From Haematococcus lacustris (lineage: Eukaryota; Chlorophyta; Chlorophyceae; Chlamydomonadales; Haematococcaceae), in assembly GCA_030144725.1 (NCBI GenBank), contig JASKMD010000013.1, positions 372,001 to 436,000 on the forward strand: a stretch of 64,000 nucleotides of DNA, written 5' to 3'. This document shows, piece after piece, positions 20,577-29,441 of the stretch. The notes beneath the pieces are model-generated. The model ran no database searches, was not told the origin of the DNA, and worked only from the letters and a program-made list of their open reading frames with translations. The position numbers and the translations under genes are program-made. Each line of letters starts with the position of its first letter. Within the stretch, counting starts at the first letter, position 1.

Positions 20577-20733
20577 TAATGTCAGAGGCCAAGCTGTTAC
20601 GGGAAAATAACGACCGAGACCTCGTCGAAAGTTGCAGTAAACGACGAGGCGTAGCCGAGTCGTTTACGCAGCTTGAGACGAGGCCGAGGTCGTTATTTGA
20701 ACGTGAACAGCGCGGGCCGAGACATTATACAGT
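20570..20733. mobile_element. Hairpin MITE inserted in the Fanzor relic
   Basis: Terminal repeats TATAATGTC...GACATTATA enclose nested inverted repeats (AAATAACGACCGAGACCTCG against its partner ending GGCCGAGGTCGTTATTT, and GTAAACGAC...GTCGTTTAC). It begins within the Fanzor codon run after LELCRWP. Its GAGGC-GTAGCC-GAG core resembles motifs in the palindrome at 15025-15829. Confidence 0.65.
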
Positions 20734-20844
20734 ATCCCTTTACATTACGGGTGGCTCGAGGCTACCACGTATAAGTTATAAGCCAGCAGCATCAACGCGT
20801 GTACAACGCGCAACTCTGTCGCCGCACCCTGCACTTTATCAGTA

Positions 20845-21015
20845 AAAATCGCGGTTGGGCAGCGGTTGACGCACTTTCTCAGTAAAATTTGCGGTTAGGC
20901 GGTGGTTACAGTAAAACAGCGGCACTTTTTCAGTAAAAATTGCGGTTAGGCAGCGGTTGCGGTAAAAGTCTGCACTTTTCCAGTAAAAATTGCGGTTAGG
21001 CAGCGGTTACAGTAA
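20845..21015. repeat. Subterminal tandem repeats of the transposon
   Basis: About four diverged copies of a ~40-50-bp unit built on CAGTAAAAATTGCGGTTAGG plus CAGCGGTTRC. Possible recombinase or transposase binding sites; inference only. Confidence 0.7.
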
Positions 21016-21639
21016 AACTCCGCGGAGGCCACGCTGTCTCCGGCATCCTACAGCCACGCACACAGCCTGCTCATAGTTATGGCGAGCAGCGCAACCTCTC
21101 CGGACCAATTCCTGCAAGCCGTGCAAGTCGCGGTTGAATGTCACTGGGGTCACATCCCCCAAAACAGTCCAGCATCCTTCCACGCACACAAACTACCGCT
21201 ATGCCAAACAGCGTCATAACATCGGACTGCGAGGTCGAAGAGGAAGACTGCGAGATTGAGGAGGAAGACTGCTACCACCCATTGACATCGAGACTGCACG
21301 TCTAGCGGCAGCTAGGATCAATGGTGAGTCCCTAATCAGACTTTTGACTAGCGTTGACTGTTTGACTCCTGGCGGTTACGGTGTTACGATGTTGCGATGC
21401 AGAGGAAGCTCCGAGCAAGGAGACACCTCCTATTGCGCCAGTCGCAACAGCCACAGTGCCGGTCCCATCAGTCGTAACAGCCACAATGCCGGTCCCAGCA
21501 AGCAACGTAGCACCCGTTCCCACCAGGAGATCTGGACGCCTGTCAGGCAAGGCCGCAGGTAATCGGTACCGTCTCATGTTAGTCGTTGACTAACCCCGCT
21601 ACCAAGACTGACATTGTACTAGATGCCATGATATGCAGG

Positions 21640-23776
21640 AGAGGATGCAGAAGAGGATGCCGTGTTAAGGGCATTCATCAAGGCTCCCAAGTTCGCTGAT
21701 TTGGCAACACGAAGCAAGGCAGCCGCCTCGACCCAAGCCAAAGACAAGAGTCAACTCAAGACCAGCTACCAGATGTTTTGAGGATGTGCTAGATAACGGC
21801 ACATACGCTGGTCAGTGACCTGCTGACCTAGCTAAGGCCTGCCTTGCCCTGCCCTGCCTTGCCCCATATACAATATAGCCCTCGTTTGTATTGCCATGCA
21901 GATGGTGAGGTAGCTTTTGAAGAGGTTATGGCTGCGTTGCGGCTATTCCTACGCAAGCGCCCTGTCACTATCGAAGAGCGATGCAGCCACCTGTATGAGT
22001 GCTATATGAAGAATCCCAAGGTTCTGTGCATGGTGTTGTGCACCCTTGCAACAGGTAGGCAAGGCTGCCAGGGTGCCTTGCAACCTACCTAGAGCCTGTC
22101 TAGTGCACCAGGTGTTATACACGACTACATTGTGCACCTTGTGCAGGGTACCGCAAGTCCAAGGATGGGGGGAAGTGCAACGCAGATTCTTTGCGCTAGC
22201 GCATCTCTTCCCTTGCCCGTACTGTGCGTGGTGAACATCACCGGGTCAAGATCAGTGAGAATGACATGGCTCCCATCCTGCAGCCTGACGACCTCATGGA
22301 CTTCAAGGGTCGCTTTGCCTTGATGTGGAAGGTTGTCGACGGTCACGACAAGGCGGCCTTCAAGGCTGGAGAGGTAGGAAGCTATATAGGTGATGAGCAG
22401 CCTGCCTCCCACTCTGTTCACACTACATGTGTTGCATTGTTGCACATGTGTTGCCTGCCACTTTCCTGTAGGTGACACACACACGGAAGCGTGCTGCCAT
22501 CATTACCGAGGAGGACCTGGTGAAGGCCCTTCCTCACATGGATCCTGCAACACCTCAAGGCTGCTTGAACCGTGTCCTCTACGTCCTGGCTACGGGAGCC
22601 TTCATGCGTGGTGATGAGCTAGTCAACCTGGAGTTGCATCACCTAGAGCGCATGCCCCCGGATGAGGAGAACGAAGAGGAGGTCTACAAGATCAAGGACA
22701 TCGCATGCAAGAACTGGCAAGGTGGCATCAAGGAGGCAGGCCGAGACCCCCCAAACAAGAAAATCCAAGCAACACCCGCCTTGCCCGCGGGCCTGGGCGT
22801 GTTTGAGAAGGCCAAGCTGTGCCCCGTCGCCGCCATCAATGTCTTGTTATCCAAGCACCCCAAGGAGTCACCGTCCCAACGCCTCTTCCTCAAGCCCCTG
22901 CCATCAGTTGTGGCAGAGTCGAAGGTGTGGTACAGCAACGCGCATGTGGGCATCAGCACGCTGCGGCTAAACTTCAAGACTATGTTCCCCAAGACAACAC
23001 TTCATGGTGGCAAACGCTCTGCTGCTACTGCTGCTCTTTCTGCCGGAGCTCCTCTACCACTCTGGCAGCGGCACCGGCTGCGTACGGAGGCCCCCCTCCC
23101 ACCCCAGGACCTGGCAGCTGGCCTATGAGCGGGCATGCGGCAGCGGCACCGGCTGCGTACGGAGGCCCCCCTCCCACCCCAGGACCTGGCAGCTGGCCTA
23201 TGAGCGGGCATGCGGCAGCGGCACCGGCTGCGTACGGAGGCCCCCCTCCCACCCCAGGACATGGCAGCTGGCCTATGAGCGGGCATGCGGCAGCGGCACC
23301 GGCTGCGTACGGAGGCCCCCCTCCCACCCCAGGACCTGGCAGCTGGCCTATGAGCGGGCATGCGGCAGCGGCACCGGCTGCGTACGGAGGCCCCCCTCCC
23401 ACCCCAGGACCTGGCAGCTGGCCTATGAGCGGGCATGCGGCAGCGGCACCGGCTGCGTACGGAGGCCCCCCTCCCACCCCAGGACTTGGCAGCTGGCCTA
23501 TGAGCGGGCATGTGGCAGCGGCACCGGCTGCGTACGGAGGCCCACCTCCCACCCCAGGACCTGGCAGCTGGCCAGGCGTTTGGTACCCGGGACATACGGC
23601 ATCATGGGGTCCCGCACCCAACTCTTGGCATTCCGCTTGGCATCCAGCTGCACATGCGGCTGGAGCCATTGATCCAGGAATAGCCCAAGGCTTTGAAGAG
23701 TTCAGGGCTAGTGAGGCAGCCAGCAAGGCCGCAAAGATGAAATTACTGGCTGCATTGATGGCGGATTGTTTCAGAT
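21640..23776 (+). pseudogene. Crypton-like tyrosine recombinase, multi-exon, probably broken
   Basis: Exon-like blocks: ~21640-21785 (EEDAVLRAFIKAPKFADLAT, then QLKTSYQMF with an extra T shifting the frame before EDVLDNGTYA); ~21903-22055 (FEEVMAALRLFLRKRPVTIE); ~22240-22375 (VKISENDMAPILQPDDLMDF); 22472-23050 with LYVLATGAFMRGDELVNLEL, the first catalytic Arg of the tyrosine-recombinase fold (TG..R..EL), CPVAAINVLLSKHP...RLFLKP, and TLHGGKRSAATAALSAG, which resembles the HxxR box. The catalytic Tyr is not seen in this frame, which ends within the minisatellite. Another frame encodes seven 25-residue Pro/Gly-rich repeats and ends FEEFRASEAASKAAKMKLLA...FR at 23776, a believable C-terminus. 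The enzyme would catalyse element excision and integration. Confidence 0.5.
23071..23595. repeat. 75-bp minisatellite, seven copies, coding-compatible
   Basis: Units begin GCACCGGCTGCGTACGGAGG at 23071, 23146, 23221, 23296, 23371, 23446 and 23521. Because 75 is divisible by three, each unit adds 25 residues (AAYGGPPPTPGPGSW...) in the frame that leads to the C-terminus at 23776. Confidence 0.95.
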
Positions 23777-23865
23777 AGGGGGCTTGTGCTAGATAGGGGG
23801 CTTGGGCTAGTTAGGGGGCTTGGGCTAGTTAGGGGGCTTGTGCTAGATAGGGCGGATTGTTACAG
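23776..23865. repeat. Short tandem repeat near transposon 3' end
   Basis: About four copies of GATAGGGGGCTTGTGCTA with small changes, directly after the putative stop codon. Confidence 0.85.
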
Positions 23866-23964
23866 ATAGTGCTGCTAGGGCGGACACAAGTAAGAATGGG
23901 TTGGAAAATGGCTGATATTTACGGGAAAATAAAAATTCTTACTTCTCCCGTAATGTAAAGGGAT

Positions 23965-24464
23965 NNNNNNNNNNNNNNNNNNNNNNNNNNNNNNNNNNNN
24001 NNNNNNNNNNNNNNNNNNNNNNNNNNNNNNNNNNNNNNNNNNNNNNNNNNNNNNNNNNNNNNNNNNNNNNNNNNNNNNNNNNNNNNNNNNNNNNNNNNNN
24101 NNNNNNNNNNNNNNNNNNNNNNNNNNNNNNNNNNNNNNNNNNNNNNNNNNNNNNNNNNNNNNNNNNNNNNNNNNNNNNNNNNNNNNNNNNNNNNNNNNNN
24201 NNNNNNNNNNNNNNNNNNNNNNNNNNNNNNNNNNNNNNNNNNNNNNNNNNNNNNNNNNNNNNNNNNNNNNNNNNNNNNNNNNNNNNNNNNNNNNNNNNNN
24301 NNNNNNNNNNNNNNNNNNNNNNNNNNNNNNNNNNNNNNNNNNNNNNNNNNNNNNNNNNNNNNNNNNNNNNNNNNNNNNNNNNNNNNNNNNNNNNNNNNNN
24401 NNNNNNNNNNNNNNNNNNNNNNNNNNNNNNNNNNNNNNNNNNNNNNNNNNNNNNNNNNNNNNNN
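23965..24464. other. Assembly gap (500 N)
   Basis: A run of exactly 500 N marks a scaffold gap of unknown true size. It begins directly at the right terminal repeat of the transposon. Confidence 1.
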
Positions 24465-24830
24465 ACCGAGGATAACTTGCAGCCCAGGGCAAGGAGTACC
24501 CAGCATTGGGCTTCAAGAAGCTGCGAGACCGAGCCCCCAAGGCCCAAGCCCAGCAGCCTGTAGCACAGTAGCATGTGTGTACCGCGCAATGCTGAAGCTG
24601 TTGCTTACATCAGAGCATGTGTTTCATGCCAACATAGATTGCCCGGCCTTCGCCAGTGGGTTGGGGTAGTGAACCAGGTATGTAGTGTATGGTATGTAGT
24701 GTACCAGTAACCAGGTATGAACCAGGTATGTAGTGTATGGTATGGTGCCGAATGCTTGCTGCATGCAAACAGGCTGGGTTACGGATAACACAGCCCCTGC
24801 CCTGTAGTAACAGTAGGGGGATGATGTTGC
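24465..24830 (+). pseudogene. Displaced Fanzor tail and element 3' end (lineage III)
   Basis: QGKEYPALGFKKLRDRAPKA then QAQQPVAQ, stop, at 24478-24563, followed by the conserved 3' flank (CATGTGTGTACCGCGCAATG ...) and the terminal block to about 24820. A small tandem duplication (GAACCAGGTATGTAGTGTAT units at 24670-24745) interrupts the flank. It is most simply the end of the Fanzor copy that starts at 20055. Confidence 0.7.
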
Positions 24831-24911
24831 TGGATACCTGCTCTCAACGATGCAAACGCCAGGTTGGTGCTTCAGCTTTGTCTGATAAGTTTATAATGAA
24901 AGTGTCCCAGC

Positions 24912-25316
24912 CAGTGATGGGTAATACGTGTATCGATACAGGAAATACAAGAAAATACAAGAAAAAACGTGTATTTTTTGTATCGATACAATACAGCGAT
25001 ACAGAGGCAACATGTCACGCGTGAAAGGAGCAGCGCAGCCAGTCTGCAGCCTGTCCTTGATGTCTGGGCAGCACGGCGACGTTGGAAAGTAAGGGCCTCC
25101 CAACTCTGATGTTCTTGCATGTATAACCGGCACATGCGACCGACTGCTCCGGGAGCAGGCCGATGGCTTTAGCCCCGCGCGGCATGCCTTTAGCGCGGAC
25201 TCTAGTCGTGGCAGCAACCAGCAGCTGCATCGAAGGCATCCACGCAACTTGCCGGCCGGCACTTGTATTTTTTTATACGATACGTGTATTTTGGTATTAT
25301 ACCAATCCAATCACTG
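24912..25316. mobile_element. Non-autonomous hAT transposon (405 bp) with 8-bp target duplication
   Basis: The 5' end CAGTGATGGG and 3' end CCAATCACTG are inverted repeats of the hAT type. The element is flanked by direct repeats GTCCCAGC at 24904-24911 and 25317-25324. The subterminal regions carry complementary ATACGTGTATCGATAC and GTATCGTATAAA-type motifs. No transposase is encoded, so it must depend on a hAT transposase elsewhere. Confidence 0.85.
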
Positions 25317-25665
25317 GTCCCAGCTGCACCTTGTTTACCTTTTATATGATGTTTGTTTATATGATGGTTTGTTTACCTGTTATATGATGTAGCTGCTACT
25401 TGTAACTTGTAACTTGTAACATGAGCAAACAGCCCTACTTGTAGCTTGTAGGGAAGATATGCGCTGACTCTCAGTTTGCGAGCGATTGTTACTGACTTGC
25501 GTGTCATTCTTCATTCTTAAACCCTTCACGCACTCTACGTATACTCTACTTTGACCTCGTTGACGGCAGCCACATTGTTGGCCATCTTCGCTGATGCCAT
25601 GTCGCCGCCATGTTCGGCGCCATGTTCGAAGCTTGTGCGGCTCATACCGCAAGGCAGCTTTAGCA

Positions 25666-26034
25666 ATGAGCATGACGCGCAGCAAGCAGCCGGAAGTAGG
25701 GCTTTTGCAGCCAGCCACTACACTGCTGGCCCTGCCGGCTGCGCTGCTAGACAACATTGCTTTCCGGGCTCTCCAGCTCGGGGCTGGAGATGCGCTATCC
25801 CTCACCTGCCAGGCCTTTTCCAGGGTCATGCTCCTGCACGCTCCAGCCTTCCGCATCCCGCTAGACTCTCAGCGATTCAGCCAGCTCCTCACCCCACGTC
25901 TAGTCGGAACCCTGCGAGCCAGAACGAGCAAGCTGGACCTGAGCCTGCAGCAGTATCTAGACCTGGAGAGCGATGATTACATTGAGGAGCTGGCCGATGT
26001 CCTGGCAAGGCTGGTAGAGCATGACCCGGTTTGT
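25666..26034 (+). pseudogene. N-terminal part of an LRR gene, separated from its remainder
   Basis: MSMTRSKQPEVGLLQPATTL, then LLALPAALLDNIAFRALQLG (F-box-like) and AFRIPLDSQRFSQLLTPRLV match the N-termini of the LRR paralogues. The frame ends at ELADVLARLVEHDPVC, stop. In the paralogues this point continues into KLGSCAGVEACILR and then the LRRs. The matching downstream half starts at 29442, on the other side of the Fanzor element. Confidence 0.75.
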
Positions 26035-26035
26035 T

Positions 26036-26125
26036 AAACAATGTTTAACAAGTTTAACAAAGGGAGAATGTTTAACAAACATCAGGATGTTAACGTTAAC
26101 AAACATCAGGATGTTAACGTTAACA
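26036..26125. repeat. AT-rich short repeats next to the Fanzor insertion
   Basis: Repeated TTTAACAA words followed by two direct copies of AACAAACATCAGGATGTTAACGTT-like units (about 26076-26124, each containing GTTAACGTTAAC palindromes). They lie between the LRR N-terminal frame and the 12-bp repeat bounding the Fanzor element. Confidence 0.7.
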
Positions 26126-26146
26126 ATCGTGCCCTAAAGGCTGGAC

Positions 26147-26158
26147 GTCTGCGCATCA
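26147..26158. repeat. Direct repeat bounding the Fanzor element, copy 1
   Basis: GTCTGCGCATCA, identical to 29430-29441. It is followed at once by the element terminus AGTTTTAATCCC. Likely a target-site duplication, 10-12 bp depending on where the element edge is placed. Confidence 0.65.
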
Positions 26159-26411
26159 AGTTTTAATCCCTACAGCCCTCATGCAAAACCAAAATAAAGC
26201 ATGAGTTGTAATCAAACACAGGCTGCGAGATCGCTGTTGTAAAGGCTACTGACAGTGTGCCTAATGCCCACTTCAGCTCAGCCTTCTGGTGTGTGTGCCT
26301 CCAGGCTACTACTAGCAAGAGCTCTACCCTACTCTATAGCTCTTACTCACACACATCCCCTTTGTGAGGGGTTTGGTATCTTGTTTTATTGGATTGTCTT
26401 GCTGTAGCTGG
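26159..26411 (-). ncRNA. Candidate omega-RNA region at the Fanzor element 3' end
   Basis: In TnpB and Fanzor systems the guide RNA scaffold is made from the end of the gene and the element's right end, and the guide is read from the flank. The same arrangement is present here: a 253-bp noncoding stretch runs from the stop codon to the element edge. It is nearly identical at 15831-16080, although that copy lost the nuclease domain, and its outer ~200 bp are still recognisable in the old relic at 5420-5620. If transcription continues past 26159, the adjacent bases would begin TGATGCGCAGACGTCCAGCC. Transcript, ends and fold are inferred, not observed. Confidence 0.45.
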
Positions 26412-29364
26412 CTATCGCCGCCACTTGCGCCGCCACTTACGCAACAGGGCCTTGTCACGCAAGTACACCCACTCCTGGCCTGGCCGGCCTGGCTTTGGCA
26501 TGGCTGGGCGGCCATCCCAGTAGCACAGCTCGGTGGGGCGTGGCCCTGGGCCGACTGCACAGCGGCGGATGTTCAGAGCGGCTGAGACGTCCCGGTCGTA
26601 GAACCTGCACATGGTGTGGGAGATGCATTGAGTCAAGTCATGTGCCATGTCATGTGTCACCTCATGTGGGATATGTTGCAGCCATGTACATGTGCATTGT
26701 CTGGTTATTGCTTACCTGATGTTGTAGCTTGTTGAGCTCATCAAGCCCCTGACTTGGGAACGCTTCGCCTCGCTGTACACTGGCCGCAGCCACCTGCATG
26801 GACACATGGGGCAATGCACATTTGTAAGATTTTTCCTTACCTTCCCAATCTTGACCCTACCAAGCCGCCTTCACTCCACCACCTCCCAGCACTACCCTGG
26901 CCCTCCCCCACTGACCCTCTCACCTGAATGACTCAGGCGGCTGCCCAGGCAAGGCCTCACTGGGGTGGCTGTAGGCTGAGCTGACCCGGCTTGTGCGGAA
27001 CTCATCCACCAGCACCACACGCCCTGCCCCGAATTGCTTCACTGCCTCTTTCCGCATCTGGCTGACTGGGACACCCCTGCAGCCAATGCTGCCGCTGCCG
27101 CTGAAGCTAGCTGCCCCATAGGCCAGGGCCAGGATGCGGTCCGGCCACCGCATCTGTGCCTGCTTCTTGACCTGCATCCACACATGGTACAGCACACAGT
27201 GGCACACATGTGTAAGGTCGGGTATACCAGCAACAACAGAGGCAGCAACAGGAGCAACAGCAGCTGGCCAGGTGAGCTGACTGTGGTTGGCTGCTGCCTG
27301 TGGTTGTGGCTAGCTGCTACTGGGCCTTACCTTGGCCCAGAACGAAGCCACCACGCGCATCTTGCCACAGTACAGCCTGAACTTGGCGTTGGCCCAGCGC
27401 TTCTTTGAGACCTCGGCCCACATGGCGTCGTACGTCGCCAGGACTGTGTTGGCGAACCGCCGGTACGAGGCCAGCGAGCTGGGCTTGCTGCTGACCCGCG
27501 ACAGGGCTGTGAGCTGCGGCTTCACCTTGGCCAGCCACGTCTTGGTCGCCTGGGCCTGCCGCGTAATGCCGCTGTCCCGGTAGTACTGACCGGCTGTAAG
27601 CTTCCAGTGCCGCACGGACACCACTGTGCCGGCAGCGCTGCGCTCCTCGTGCGCTACAGTGGCCATATTGGTTTTGCCAGGGTCCACGCCAAGCCACTCC
27701 GCGTGGAGATGGGCCAGTGGGTTGACTGCGCCCAAGCCCCTGCCCATCCGCGGCAGCTCTGCGGGTGGAGCTGCAGGCTTGGGCCGCAGGAACATCACGC
27801 TGATGGCGACTCCATCGGTGTGCACGATTTGCGCGAAGTTGTGCTTGGGGCTAGCGAGCTTCTGGCGGCGAGGGTCAGGCAGCAATGCATCCCATCGGTT
27901 GGCCACCTGTAGCCACCATATGCACATACCAAGGCACTTCATTAGCTTGTGTGGGCTCACAAGGCAGGCACAAGGCAGCTGACTGCAGGCTCACAAGGCA
28001 TGTGACAGCACACATGGCAGCTGACGGAGCACCAGAGGACTGGCTAGCACCTGACTGCAAGGAGCACTCACGTGGCTGTCTTTGGGCCCTGCAATGAAGT
28101 TGCCCGGCACCGCTGGGTCAGGTAGGGCACCGTTCCTGAACTTCTTCAAGGAGGTGACCCCCTCCTCCGTCAGCACCCCCAGCATCCCGGCATCATGCAT
28201 CATGCCGTATAGGCCCTTGGTGTCTATGAAGACATGCCGAGCCTGGCACTTGCTGGTGGGTGTGAGGGCATAGGGTGTGGGGGGGCGGGGGGGCCTTGGC
28301 AGCAGCCCTGGGTTAATGAGCTCAGCCTGCTGCCAAGGCACCATATCCAGCTGCCAGGCTGCCATGGCTACCTCCATCTCTCTGGTAGTGTGCACTGCAT
28401 GGCGCAGCAGCCGGCCCCGGTTGACTGGATCCTCCACCCAGTCGTCATCCACCCTCTCCCCCTCCTCAAGCCCCAGCATGCTCCGTTGCAAAGCCACCTC
28501 AGCCTGCATGGCTTGAGTCGGCACCACCCCACCCTGATCCAGCAGCCAGCTGACGTCCAGGCCGCACACCATGCGGCGCACATAGGTGCACTCCCGCTTT
28601 GACCAGGCTGGCAGGTGCCCACCACCCACCCCCCAGAATCCAAATCTGCGCCGGTGTTCCTCAGTGCCCAGCAGGACCTTTGCCCCAGCCAGGGACACAG
28701 ACTTCTTGAGCCTGCCAGCGAAGAGGAGAGTGAGGATGTTGCTGAAAGCTGTCTCCAGCTGCTTGCCGACGTGGTCCACCATGTTGGTGTCAGACAGGTG
28801 GCGGGGGATTGCTGCGAGGCGGGCGCGAAGGTCAGGGTGCTCTGCCAGCACGGCAGCCACTGCCGCGTTTGGCCGAGTGTTCGCGCCGTTTCCGGGCAAG
28901 CCGCGGCACAGCTGCAGGTACAGGTTCCGGCAGCTCAGGTCCGGGATGGCTGCCTGGGAGACTGGGATGTCTGCGTACACGGGCTGGCCGTGCAGGCCGA
29001 GCGGGTCGGCTACGTGAATTGTAAACAAGCCGCGCACGAGTAAGCCCAACAGCAGGCTGGCGAGCACCCCACGCTCGCTGATGGACTCCACTCGTGGCTG
29101 CACAGCGTCGGCCAGGAAGGCATCCCAAAGCTCTTGCGGGAGGTGGTCGATGAGGTGGGCTATCTTACACTTCCTGCCGTGGTATGTGTTATCCCTATCG
29201 CGGGCAGCGCGGGCCTCTCCGGAAACCTTTCTATTTTGCTGCGCCTCGGTGAGGTCCGGCTGTAGTGCCTCGTCGCGGTCCTCAATGTCACCGTCCAGGT
29301 CCTCCGGCACTGGCCTAGGCACGGTCTGTCTTTTTTTCCTAGCCATAGAAAACAACATCGTCAA
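26412..29364 (-). CDS. Fanzor: Fanzor RNA-guided nuclease, five exons, apparently intact
   Basis: Five exons with GT-AG borders and matching phases: 29364-28072, 27906-27331, 27171-26924, 26793-26716 and 26604-26412, giving about 795 codons. Residues 1-431 hold a basic N-terminus (ARKKRQTVPRPVP, possible nuclear signal) and a helical recognition region. RuvC-I is EWLGVDPGKTNMATVAHEE (D506), RuvC-II VVLVDEFRTSRVSSAYS (E680), RuvC-III FYDRDVSAALNIRR (D737). The protein ends KALLRKWRRKWRR. The order and spacing are those of Fanzor/TnpB nucleases, which cut DNA guided by an omega-RNA. The stretch between RuvC-II and RuvC-III contains no cysteine, so the usual zinc ribbon is absent. With only 65 bp upstream inside the element, promoter signals may come from the LRR flank. 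Activity is unproven. Confidence 0.85.
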
Positions 29365-29429
29365 GCCAGCACAAATACTATGAATTATCGGTTTTGTTTG
29401 TTAGGTTATAATAACAATGACACGGTGAG

Positions 29430-29441
29430 GTCTGCGCATCA
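29430..29441. repeat. Direct repeat bounding the Fanzor element, copy 2
   Basis: GTCTGCGCATCA, identical to 26147-26158, followed by LRR coding sequence from 29442. Also present at the matching place in the duplicated locus (about 17402-17413). Confidence 0.65.

Larger units (their letters stand above)
20734..23964 (+). mobile_element. Tyrosine-recombinase transposon with 18-bp terminal inverted repeats
   Basis: The left end ATCCCTTTACATTACGGG (20734-20751) matches the right end in reverse complement (CCCGTAATGTAAAGGGAT, 23947-23964), where the assembly gap begins, so the right flank and any target duplication cannot be read. Inside are subterminal tandem repeats, coding exons of a recombinase, a 75-bp minisatellite within coding sequence and a short 3' tandem repeat. 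Inverted terminal repeats together with a tyrosine recombinase are unusual: Crypton-type elements normally lack them. Confidence 0.6.
26159..29429 (-). mobile_element. Complete lineage-I Fanzor element (~3.27 kb)
   Basis: One edge (AGTTTTAATCCCTACAGCCC at 26159) is shared with the copies at 5420 and 15831, whose outside flanks differ, so it is a real end. The other edge is put at 29429 because GTCTGCGCATCA follows it and also precedes 26159. No terminal inverted repeats are visible. The element holds one gene, read toward 26159, with only ~65 bp between ATG and edge, and ~250 bp of noncoding DNA between stop codon and the other edge. It sits between an LRR N-terminal frame (25666-26034) and the LRR remainder (29442-30911). 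Confidence 0.75.

Noticed and set aside
23071..23595. CRISPR-like array
   Set aside because: The seven 75-bp units are contiguous with no unique spacers; it is a coding-compatible minisatellite in a eukaryotic element.
23875..24589. Open frames spanning the N run
   Set aside because: Artefact of translating the gap.
26159..29429. Bacterial contamination carrying TnpB
   Set aside because: Four GT-AG introns, eukaryotic repeats and LRR flanks show it is nuclear eukaryotic DNA.
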